Assembly: GCA_022539475.1 (NCBI GenBank)
Contig: VCMS01000045.1
Location: 1-64,000, forward strand
Length of the DNA: 64,000 nt
Origin: Gracilaria domingensis
Lineage: Eukaryota; Rhodophyta; Florideophyceae; Gracilariales; Gracilariaceae
Reading direction: 5' to 3'
The notes below the pieces were generated by a model. It saw only the letters and a list, made by a program, of their open reading frames with translations, was not told the DNA's origin and searched no databases. The position numbers and the translations under genes are program-made. This document shows, one piece after another, positions 21,105 through 30,656 of the stretch (positions within the stretch are counted from its first letter, which is position 1; each line of letters begins with the position of its first letter).

Positions 21105-22985
21105 GTCGAACGCCCTTCGAGCTCAACGCGTACGCCGCGCCGCAGTAGCCGTACACTTCGCGCGCCGCGCCGCCGTACAGCGGCGTCATCGACTCACAGT
21201 GCACCACCAGCTCACGCTGCTCGTCGTAGTCCTCCTCATCGCGGTTGCGCCGGTTGCGGTCGCACAGCTGAATCACCTGCCGCGCCTTGCTGGCCAGCGC
21301 CGCCGCCGGCTTCAGCTCCAGCAGCCGTCGCGCAAAGCCGCCCGCCAGCTCCAAATTTTGCGTGTCGAACGCCGTCTTCATCGCCACACGCAGCGCCAGC
21401 TGCACGTGCGCCGGCGCCAGCCCGCACCGCGAGTGCAGCCCCGCAGCCTGCACTTGCCGCGCGCTGTCGCCCACTGCCTTCGCCGCGCGTCCCGCAGCCT
21501 CCAGCTGCAGCCCGATCATGTACTCACGGCACATCGTGAGCGCCGTCTTGGCGTCCTCCGCCTCCTACGCGTTCGAAACCACCACCAGCGGCACCGCGCT
21601 CATCACCCTGGTGACAGTTTCGTCGCCTCGAAACTTACCCTGCAGGAACCGCTGCATTCCGTGTCGGTACGGTTCCAGCAGCAGCGGTAAGCTTAGGTTC
21701 ATTGCCGCCAACTCGCTGTCATCCGGTCGTATGATGTACGCAGTCATCAGTCCCGTGTTGGGCACCCCATCCACGGCCTCACGGCATCCACCTTATACGC
21801 TCATGAACTCCTCCTTCATCCTGCTGAATGATCCAGCTCCAATTTCGTCCTTCATTAGAGTCATAGACTGCTTGAATGCACCCGCTGCCACAAGCTCTCC
21901 CGAAAGCATCCCATTGTTTTTCCACCGCGATACCGCTCTAGTTCTTGCCGTGGGGGCTACATAGTACTCGCTGCCCTTCTTGCCGCCTGGCACATATGCA
22001 AGTTCGTCTTCAAACTCATTCTCCTCTTCGGCACCGCCAAAGTCGTCCCCGCCCAGACCTCAGTCATCGAGATCAAAATATCTTCCCCCACGCTTCATCA
22101 CCATTCGCTGCCGTGTCTTCGGTGGCCAGTCCAACTGCGAACGGATCTACAACAGCGTTAACTGCTTCTTCTTCCTGGTCCCAGACCGCATCTCGTTCGG
22201 ACGCTTCGAATGCAGCCGCGTCCTCGTCGTAGTCACCAGTTGGTTCTTCAAAGTCCCCTTCCGCCCCAGGATCCCTGCTAAAGAGGCCTCGTGCCACAGG
22301 CAGATGCGGTCAAACCTTCTCGTCTCTGCGAACAGGAGTGGAGGGTATAATTAGTTCGCCTTCTGACCATGACGGGTCTACAGTAACTTCCGAATCGTCC
22401 CAGCCACCCAACTCTTCTAGTTCCTCTGCCATGCCATGGCTCTTGGAAGTGAGTATGGCCATCGCCACTTGGCCGCAATCTCTCAACACTGAGATTCTGC
22501 CCTCTACATCACCCAGATACATACAGATTTGGAAGCGAGCCACAAGGTGTCCACCCGCGTCAGCAATCTTTCTCACTTTAGCCAGCTTCTCAAACTTGCT
22601 CGTCAGCACATACAGTAACGCCAGTCTGTCCATGTCCTTCGTTCTCTGCGAACATAACTCAAACACTTCCAATTTGCCCTGTTTCAACGCTGCAGAGGCC
22701 AATCTGTGGAAGGCGTCATTGTCGCCAATAGCTTCAGCAGCTTCCAGAGCCGTTTCAATCGCGCCAGATTCCAATGCCAGAGCAAGCCGAGTCTTCTCGC
22801 CTTTCACAAAATGTAGACCCACCTCTGGAATTCCCTTCTTCTGCAAATATGAGATAATCGACTGCCCCTTCGGTCTACTCTGGGAAATCATCCTTTTCAC
22901 ATCGTTATATCGCTTGCCTAGAGGGAGAAGTTTGAAAGCGTATTCGGTGGAATCAATCAGCAGAATTCCCGAAGTAGCATATTGG
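21105..22985 (-). pseudogene. COPA: 3' part of a coatomer alpha-subunit (COPI) gene, truncated and frameshifted
   Basis: Minus-strand frames follow the C-terminal half of alpha-COP in order. First comes the alpha-solenoid (LLIDSTEYAFKLLPLGKRY, GQSIISYLQKKGIPEVGLHF, ETALEAAEAIGDNDAFHRLA, RFQICMYLGDVEGR). An acidic linker follows at 22073-22297, then GAFKQSMTLMKDEIGAGSF at 21793-21993, MDGVPNTGLMTAYI at 21565-21774, and the C-terminal domain (LALRVAMKTAF, FARRLLELKP) at 21105-21534. Alpha-COP is a subunit of the COPI coat for Golgi-to-ER vesicles. Stops or frame changes fall near 22300, 22000, 21780 and 21540. The WD40 half is absent: homology starts abruptly at about 22985, next to the GT14 fragment. 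It is a non-functional fragment. Confidence 0.85.
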
Positions 22986-24085
22986 CGGGGGGCGGGCGCT
23001 TGAGGCGAATCTCGCTAAGACGCGCTGGCGCAGCGCGGCGCGGCCCTTCAGAACCGATTGAGCGCGGGTCGTCAGCGCGCGCGTGTTGCCACTCGCAGCA
23101 TGTGCGCGGCGCGGCGCGCGCCAGCGCACGACGCGCCTGCGCCGGCGGCGCGTAATTGGTAATTAGCGGGGCGCGCGCGCGGTGACGGCGGGCAGCCGCG
23201 CGGCCACCGCGCCTACGTGCGTTGCAGATAAACTGGTTGCGCGCGGCCAGCAGCGCGACGCGCTGCGGGGGGTACGTCGGGCGCGCCGCCGCGTCGCCGT
23301 CCACCCGGCGCGGGTTCTGCGCGTGGCGGCCGTGCGCCCAAAGCACGGAGCGCAGCGCGTGCGGCGCGACGCGCCGCCGGAGCGCCGGGTGCGCGGTGGC
23401 CCGCGTGTCGAAGGAGTGCTCGGTGGCGTCGGCCGACACGGCGAACGGGGCCAGAAGCCGGCGCGCCAGCGCCGCGGCCGTGAGGACGGCGCATAGCCGG
23501 CACGACGCCACCATCCACGCCTCGCCCGACGCGTACGGCAGCCCGCTCCAGCGCGCGGCCGGGCTCACCGCACCGGGCAGCGCGCGCAGCCGCGCGGCGG
23601 CGGCGGCGGCGTCGAACGACAGCGCGGGGTCGAAGTGCAAGCGCTGCAAACGTGCGGCGCGCGTGCGCGCCCACGACGCGCGCGCGTTCGGCGTGAGGAA
23701 CGACAGCTGGCGCGGGGCGAACGGCGCCAGCGCGCGGCGCATGGGGCGCGGGCGCAGCAGCCGGTAGTCGGCGGCGCTGAGATTGATGAGGAAGCGCCAG
23801 CGGCGGCGGCGCGCCAGCAGCAGCTGCATGGCACCGAGCGTGTTGAGCACCATGGAGATGCGGCGGTACGTCACGGACTGCGCGTGTATGCTCAGCACGT
23901 TGCGCGCCTAGCTCGCGTTGCACGCCAGTAGCGCGGGGTGCGCGCGCCGCCGCGCCGCGCGCGGCACTTCGGCGTCGATGTGCACGGCGTAGACGTTGCG
24001 CGCGTGGTGGATGCGCCACAGCAGCCGCGGCAGCAGCTCCAGATTGGCGTTGCTCACCTGGATGAGGAATGCCAGTTCCGTCTCT
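22986..24085 (-). pseudogene. GT14 (core-2/I-branching, xylosyltransferase-like) glycosyltransferase fragment
   Basis: The frame contains LAFLIQVSNANLELLPRLLW, NVYAVHIDAE, then after an in-frame TAG (23908-23910) SVTYRRISMVLNTLGAMQLL, WRFLINLSAADYRLL and GLPYASGEAWMVASCRLC. These match the branch/xylosyltransferase fold of GT14, where the conserved NLSxxDYPL and the GxxW(M/V)xLSR segment line the donor and acceptor sites. Towards 22986 the sequence becomes Ala/Arg-rich and loses family similarity. The open frame then runs across the junction into out-of-frame coatomer sequence (to 22957). GC content is very high. A signal anchor and start are not seen; 24090-24330 may hold an exon boundary (CAG before GAGAGACGG). 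Confidence 0.65.
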
Positions 24086-24734
24086 CCTGCTGCCGCTGTG
24101 GCTACCGCCGATTATGGTTGACGTGTCAATCTCGGAGTTTCTCTCAAGTACAGCCGCGGTGGCGTTTTGAGATGTCTTTCACACCTGAAAGGAATACTCG
24201 ATGTGCATTGAACCTGAATTGTTCCGCACTGTCTGCAGCGCACTGGAAGAAACTGTGAATTCAGCTCGCGCTATCCCTTCGTCGGGCATGAGATTCGGAT
24301 CGCACGGTTCTGAGAAGTCTGAGGCTGAGTTCCAGCTAAAACGTTATGACCACTGATAACGCAAACCTTTGAAGGTCGGTGTGCAGGCGGCTTAGCTTGC
24401 AGCTCTGCGGGCGGAGGCGGGGTTGGAGATCTCCGGGAGCTGGACCTGGTTCGCTTTCGGGAACGAGGGGTGAGGGAGCGATGCGGGCGGTCTGCGCGGG
24501 CGACGACGCGGATGTTCTCGGTGGGGCGGGGGGTACAGAGGCGGGAGTGGTGTGCGAAACGAGAGGGACGGGAAGCAGCAGCGGGAGGAAATCGGTGGCG
24601 GACGGGGTTTGTGGCGGCGTCACGGTGGGAAGGCGAACGCGTGGAAGGAGGTTCGCTTGCGTCGGGTATTTGCATACGCGCGTCGTCAAACATGTCATAA
24701 TGTCATTCTGTCGTACTGGCAGTGAGCGAGAACA
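24086..24734. other. No gene recognised; Pro/Ser-rich minus-strand frame
   Basis: A 142-codon minus-strand frame at 24336-24764 is rich in Pro, Ser, Thr and Arg, without a known domain. It could be the 5' end of the glycosyltransferase gene or simple GC-rich sequence. Confidence 0.3.
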
Positions 24735-25104
24735 AGTTGTGTTAGGGTCGCTACCGTAACACAACTAGACCACCCTGCCCGCGGGCACGTTACCTTTTGG
24801 GTGGCGTTGCGTGCGGTGTGTGTTTTGGGAGGTGTGTGGTCGTTACCAGAATGAGGCGAAAACGTGCCCGCGGGCGGGGGGGGGGTCGGTTGTGTTAGGG
24901 TAGGTACCCTAACACAACCGGACCCCCCCGACCGCGGGCATAAAAAAGCACATTTTTTAAAAAATCGGCTAAAACGTGCGCGCGGGCGGGGGGTCTGGTT
25001 GTGTTAGGGTAGCCACCCTAACACAACCGACCCCCCTCCCCGCCCGCGGACACGTTCTCGCCACATTTTGGCATCATGCCGAGACCTCCCAAAACACCTT
25101 CATC
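24735..25104. repeat. Cluster of three foldback palindromes sharing GTTGTGTTAGGGT
   Basis: Palindromes are at 24735-24766 (one mismatch), 24888-24919 (15-bp perfect stem, 2-base loop) and 24997-25028 (14-bp stem, 4-base loop). Each has GGTTGTGTTAGGGT-type arms. The second and third are extended outward by G-runs and C-runs, with GTGCCCGCGGGCGG-like flanks. The whole is enclosed by a longer inverted repeat (GTTTTGGGAGGT about 24822, its complement about 25093-25104). A further related arm lies at about 25300-25360. The pattern suggests nested MITE or foldback elements. Confidence 0.75.
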
Positions 25105-26199
25105 GACACTTCCCGCACTCATTACGATGCACCCGCCCACTAACACGTTGGCACCGCTGTCCACGTGGATTGGCGCGGAGGCAAAGGGCTGTAAACAAAT
25201 GAGAATGTGCCTTGAGTATTAGGAGCGCTTCAAAACGCACGACCGGAGAGCGCGATTATTGCTTTCATAAGTCTAAATCTAGTAAGAAACATCTATCGCG
25301 GGCACATTTTCAGGTCATTTTCCAGCATTCCAACACCTCCCAAAACCCACTATGCTCCATTCCTTGCAGTTCTTTTCTTACGAGCTAACTAAACATCCAT
25401 TAGGCAAGCTCCAACTCGTCTCTATCATCCAATTGTTCCTCAACTAGTAACACAATACATAAACTTGTGTTCGCTACAATTTGTGTACTTACTGACACAG
25501 TACACTATTCATACTGCTCAAAGCAGCAAAGAAACGAAATAAAAAGCGCCCCCAGACCCGCACGCACAAAAATGATAATGCACCGAGATTACCTGCAGAA
25601 AACCACAATGACGACAGTAGTTGGCTACTTAAATACTCACCTCCATTGTTTCCGGTGAAGATACAAATTCTACCGATGATGAAGATGAGGTATTATCTTA
25701 TAGCATCAGCGCTCTGGCTCTGGCGTTTCTTGCATATATCTAAATTTAATTGGTTCGTTCAAACATGCTGGCAATCAGCGATGAAAGCCTTCAACGACCA
25801 TAGAATACCAGATTTATAGTGGTAGTGGAGCTCTCTGCGGAACACGAAAAAGAACTAAATAGAGTCCTGATTGGCTACCTACTCTATTATCCTCAGCGCT
25901 ATAGAGAACGGGGGCTGCAACAGCTCGAATATGCTCAATTCATTCAGCATAAAACTCTATGGAAGGAAAAGGTGACGAGAGTCGTAGTTGAAAGCAAAAC
26001 AGATGGTGCTCATGAAAACTGTTCAGCGCGGCTTTTCTCAGCTCGTAGCACATGACAATAGTTCCAATGTTGAAATCGTATCAATTTATCTTCCGTTACC
26101 AAGGCCAGTCATCAACAATACAATAGAAGTCATAAGTCGAACTGTTGTGGAGATGCGGTCACATGCACCCAATGGTGTTAGTTCTTCTCCTGTCAAGAG
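25105..26199. other. AT-richer stretch without a recognised gene
   Basis: Contains the extra foldback arm near 25300-25360 (ACACCTCCCAAAACC). A 78-codon plus-strand frame at 25819-26055 has no ATG start or known motif. It probably includes the decayed 3' end of the transposase gene to its right. Confidence 0.35.
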
Positions 26200-28323
26200 C
26201 CGTGATAGAACTTCAGAGTTCTACTTCTGGAGCTTTGAATTGCAGCCGACGTCTTTGTCGAAGGGCGTTTAAATGCTTCAATCTGCGATCGAAGAGACGG
26301 AATAGAGCTTTGATTACATCATGCGTCACGATTGCATCTTTAAATAGTCCAAGCAGCGTCTGAGTACTGACAGAGAATTGTTCTCATCGGGGCCGTATCC
26401 GGCGCTCCCCATCATATTTTGAAGACTTCCGTCATGAAAGAAAAAACATGTCAAGGTCTTTTTATCCTTTGGCCTCCATCATTCCAAGGAGATCTACTTT
26501 GGTGAAGGTTCCATTCAGTGACCTGCCTCTCTTCGGCGTAGACAAATCTAGATACAATCCTCTGGCAGAAACATTGCATTGCATGGGGGATAGATTTGCG
26601 TTTTTGAAGTTGAGGAGTTGAGTACGTATCCTTCAAAATGGACGTGACGCCGATAATTCTATTGCGGTGCTTAGGGTCTCTGACTACAGGTTCTCGATTT
26701 TGCGGAGTATTAATCAGCTTCAATATGCCGAGATGCAAGTTGCGTAACTGTTCGAAGGGAGCTCTCCTTGTTCCCAACATACTGCATAGAAACAACCTCT
26801 GGATCAATCCTACGGTCAAGGTGGTTGCGATGAACGACAGAATAAGAGATATGTAATCAGAACGCATGAGAGTATCCGCCTGGGATATACTCTCCCTCGT
26901 AGGACATATACTTCTTCCTGCCTTGTCTTTATTGGCATATTCTAGAATAAATGAGTATGTATTTCTAACGCTTTGGTGTGTTTTTGAGAGAGTCCAATGA
27001 ATGAGGTAAGAATATTACTGCATAAAGATGAGGGAGGGTCCTTGAATATATGAAAGGGGCTCCCCGTTTTGGTCCCAAGAAGAATTGACAGAATGTTGTT
27101 AACCTCAAGAAAATCGGCACAAAAACTTGCAGAGGATGGCACACTTTACTTAGTTTGTCTTCGCCAACGAACGGAAAACCTTTCTGCATTAGATTTAGAA
27201 TGGGCTGCAGAATTTAACGAAGAGACTCATAGAGGACTTGCATCCTGGACTCACGTAGAGTCTTGCTAGAAACGAATGGCATTGCGTCTGCTTCAGATGC
27301 GGAAACCTCGATCAGTGTGGTAGGGAAGTATGCCACTACTGTAAGGTCATCACGGATGCACTTACGGCGTAGCTCGTCGAAGAAGTTGAGAAATATGAGG
27401 TGAAGAGGATAGGCGGTAGCCGATGTCTGCTTTAAAGTTGTTGAAGACTTATCGGTGTATACCTGCAGAAGACCTACGAAAGATTCACTGTATCTTATTT
27501 CTTGGGAGTACCACACTATTCTACTATCCAAAGAGCCCATTACCATTTCCCTAAGTTTTGAGGTGGCGTCTGTTGCGAGAGAGCCGGACATGGGGTGAGA
27601 TATTTTCGTGGAATGGGTCTGAGATATAGGGTGGAAGAATGTGTTTTCGTTGTTAGCCAACTGGAGCTGTTTCAGAAGTGTCTGAACGGGGTCTCTCGTG
27701 TAGAGGGTGGCGCTGAACTTACATCCTTCTGGCGAGACAGTTCTTCGATTGAAACCGTCCTTTGAGGCGTATCGTTCGAAAATGGCGTTCTTCAGTTCTG
27801 TACAGCGCTTGGAACTTGTTATGGTCTCGTTGAATCGCTTTTGCGAGAATTGCGGGTCCCGAAGTAGCCCAATTAGCTCGTCTGCCTCACGATGACCAAG
27901 GTTGGAAGCTACTGAAGCCAGACAAACCGTGAGATAATCCATATGCAAGTCACCGAGGGCCTCCTCAGAAGGCACTGGGCGGGAACTGCTTCCTTGTTCT
28001 CGCTCTAATGACGCGGGACCCGGGGAAGGAGAAACACAATGCGAAGTGTCCGGAATAGAAGGGGCGCACGGAGTGGGGTCAACGATGTCCTCGGACACCG
28101 GATGCTCGGGAGGGCGACAAGGGGCAGTGACCGTTTCGGAAGATGCGGGCGCGGGCGCGGAAAGCTTGAGAGGCTTGCTTCTCCGAATGGGCCGGCTATT
28201 GTCGTCTTCCAGCGCTGCTTTCAGACGAAACGGGCAATGGTTGACATGCTGTTGAAGAGATAAGACTCCTCGGCGAGTAACGAAGGGGCACCCACGCTTC
28301 TTATGTGTACAGTAGTAGACCAT
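26200..28323 (-). pseudogene. KDZ/Plavaka-like transposase, decayed
   Basis: The most plausible start is the ATG at 28323 (MVYYCTHKKRGCPFVTRRG), which opens with a Cys/His cluster ending LQQHVNHC, an N-terminal zinc finger. A Pro/Ser-rich linker follows. Then comes the segment FVGLLQVYTDKSSTTLKQTS and CIRDDLTVVAYFPTTL, which resembles the block with the first catalytic Asp and the GYLP-like strand of KDZ (Kyakuja-Dileera-Zisupton) transposases. A stop falls at 27214. Further homologous pieces in other frames are CHPLQVFVPIFL and LLGTKTGSPFHI (26942-27189), HLGILKLINT (26451-26867) and LLGLFKDAIVTHDVIKALFR (about 26215-26370). Several frameshifts make it inactive. The family call is from motif resemblance only. 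Confidence 0.55.
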
Positions 28324-28765
28324 GGGAAGAAGAAATGAACGAGAAACGACGACAAAGACTGCAAGGGAAGGTTGTAAGAAGGGAGAAGGAGGTCGAGCGA
28401 CAGTCAAGATCGACGTCATGCTGAGAACGGAGAATATATTTTGAGTTTAAATCACGTGCTTTCGTTTAAAAAGGAATTTAGGTACACGTTGACCTCAACA
28501 CAAGGGTGTACTTCTCGTATTATCTACCACTGGTTAAAAACCTGTGGTTTCCCAACGTTGTACGCTGTACACTTGTCCAATCTCGCACAGAAAAATAAAT
28601 CTCTTCCCTCCGCCGCCGCCGCCGCCGGTCCGACGTCCGACCTTCTGTTACCGTCGTGATCCGTGCCATCCTCGCGTTCTACTCCGCTCCGTCGTACTTT
28701 TTTCCGCCCTCGCACTCGCTACAAGGTAGCGTGCTGAGAAAGAGAATGAAGTACGCTTCATCTCT
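28324..28765. other. 5' flank of the KDZ-like gene with a short CCG repeat
   Basis: Contains a run of CCG triplets at about 28609-28627 and no convincing ORF. Its right end (28736-28761) is one arm of a 26-bp inverted repeat whose other arm lies beyond element 3, at 39155-39180 (25 of 26 match). Confidence 0.5.
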
Positions 28766-29504
28766 TGTAGTGCAACCCGTGAGCGGGGAAAAGACACCAC
28801 GAAGACGTTCGGGATCTTCCTCTACTGAGGGCAACCCAGAGAACAGAGCCTCTCTGGAATGGCGCAACTAGCCGGGTGTAAGACCGGGGCCAAACCGTCA
28901 CGACGGGGCGTTGAGAGTTGAGCAGAGAAGAGTGACTCGCACGCGAGTGTAGTAGCCTCGAAGAGGGACGAAACCACGGAGTGGGGAAAGGGAAAGATAG
29001 GAGAGAGAGAGGGAAAAGAGAGGTACGGCGTATCGCCGGGGTATTCCCTATACAGGGTCGAACACGACAACAGATGGTTATAACACTCCCAACGTTGGGT
29101 TCTGTGGAGACGCAGGGTGGATAGCCGCACCGTTACAACGGGGAGTCCCTCCGATAAGGAGTTGTGCACCGCCGAAGGCGAGAGTGGCTAGAGCCAAGAT
29201 CCTTGAGGTAGAATCACCCTGGTTGGGGCACTTTACTGGTGCGACGGCGGCGACGCCGTCGCACTAAGTAGTGTCCTCACTAAAATTAATAAATAATATT
29301 AACTAAACTTCCCACTAACTGTGGCAACCGCCCACGTGTAGTGGCCAACCTCCGATCAGCTCCACCGTGCCCCACGTGTCCGAACCATCCCAATGGCAAC
29401 CACTAGTAATTACTAGTCATATACTGGTGTGTACCAGGCAAACCCGTAAGCGGGAAATATGACTAAGTCCAGTCAGAATACTCATAGATGAGCGTTGCAC
29501 TACA
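28766..29504 (-). repeat. 3' LTR of element 3
   Basis: Matches 38388-39124 over its full length. The CCGGGTGTAAGACCGG palindrome is at 28872-28887. Confidence 0.93.
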
Positions 29505-29520
29505 TATTCCCCTCCTTAGG
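29505..29520 (-). promoter_or_regulatory. 3' polypurine tract of element 3
   Basis: Directly inside the 3' LTR the element strand reads CCTAAGGAGGGGAATA, the expected primer site for plus-strand synthesis. The core CCTAAGGAGGGG recurs twice inside pol. Confidence 0.7.
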
Positions 29521-29547
29521 CGGTAATACAACCTCGACGAGGGCAGG

Positions 29548-30266
29548 ATGGCGCCGAGCCAGGAAGATATAAGTGCAGCGCTCCCCGATCCTCCGGTATG
29601 TTCTTCTCCTTCTCCCGTCAACGACGTGCTCCCTGCTTCTGCAGTAGCAGCACCTCCTCAGAGTACCGAACTCTCTCTCGCTCCTGCGATCAACTTTCCT
29701 CCGACACCGGAACTAGACCTCACTATGAGTGGTGTTCCACCGAATCAGCCTCCGAACCGACCACCGTTCCCCCAAGGGGGCCTCACCGGATTCCGCTCCG
29801 TTCCGCTCCCCGGCGCGTGCCAGCCGATCACCCAACTGGGTTTGTGAACTCGGATGAGTATTACCGAGAGTACCTCGGGGGAGATCCAATGGTGGATAAT
29901 CAGCCCGAGGACACGGGAGGCGACGATATCGAGATGATCGAAGAGATCGACGCAACCCCTGCGGGGGAGAGCGCCGGTTCTGCTCCGTTTGTCGGCTCCG
30001 CCTCGGCGGCTGACTTCATCGCTCCCACTCCGGTTCCCATTCCGGTACCCATTCCGGCTCAGCCGGCTCTTCCCGCTGTTGCGGCTGCTGCAGCTCATCC
30101 CCCGCCGGCGGGTGTGAACGAAGGTGCGATTATCGCTCGCTTCCTCCGCGGCGCGGGTTTAAGTGCTAGTGCGGCCTCTGGCGACGTCACCGCTATCGCG
30201 GATGCCTTGGCTCAACGCCTTGGCGGTATGCCTCCTCAGAATGAGGGCGATGGCGACGGCCAGTAA
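29548..30266 (+). pseudogene. Internally deleted remnant of the antisense ORF of element 3
   Basis: The ATG at 29548, 43 bp from the 3' LTR and opposite to gag-pol, opens a Pro-rich frame of 99 codons. A second frame from about 29700 continues to a stop at 30266. The first part contains FPQGGLTGFRSVPLPG, the second PADHPTGFVNSDEYYREYLG and DPMVDN, then a Pro/Ala-rich tail with PPPAGVNEGAIIARFL. These correspond to both ends of the 685-codon antisense ORF of element 4 (GGFQSAPLPQG; GHPVGFVFPEDY; DPMVDN; PPGVNTIARL). About 430 codons of the middle are missing and the frame changes at the deletion. Function unknown. Confidence 0.6.
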
Positions 30267-30656
30267 ACGGGAGCCGAGCTTCCCCATGCGTGGGTAATTA
30301 CCTGTTCACAGTAGTATAGCCTTGAGATAAAAAAGATTCTTTGCTTCATTCACGTCTTCGACGGTGTATTCCTTCCTCACCGGCATAGCCGGCTAATGCA
30401 ATGCGATGCGATGCGCTGCGAAAAACGCACCCTTCTGAGGGGAAAAACCATCCTCATGGTGTGGCACCGAGGCCATTACCAGCGAGCTGGATGAAAAACC
30501 CTCAGGAGTGAGTCTTCTTTCCGAAAATCGGTGTTCGAGCGGCGCGAGCCGGTCGAACCGTCAATGCGACAGGCATTCCACCTAGGTGGTGTGGGCCCAA
30601 TTTCCGTCACATGACGTGTGTTACCAACATGGTATCCTTCCGTTTCCACGGCAACC
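30267..30656. other. Intergenic part of element 3 between antisense ORF and chromodomain
   Basis: No ORF of note. The two convergent coding units of element 3 end here on opposite strands. A short run of GATGC/GATGCG near 30400-30420 is the only repeat seen. Confidence 0.5.

Noticed and set aside
22957-24019. Two overlapping Arg/Ala/His-rich frames as separate genes
   Set aside because: One frame carries GT14 motifs; the others are GC-rich frame shadows.
24735-25028. Telomere-like TTAGGGT units
   Set aside because: The unit occurs only once per arm inside palindromes, not as a tandem array, so it is not a telomeric or interstitial telomere repeat.
18061-25104. Helitron as the capturing element
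   Set aside because: Same-strand gene fragments fit, but I see no Rep/helicase coding, no clear TC...CTRR ends with a 3' hairpin, and a TIR pair explains the borders better.
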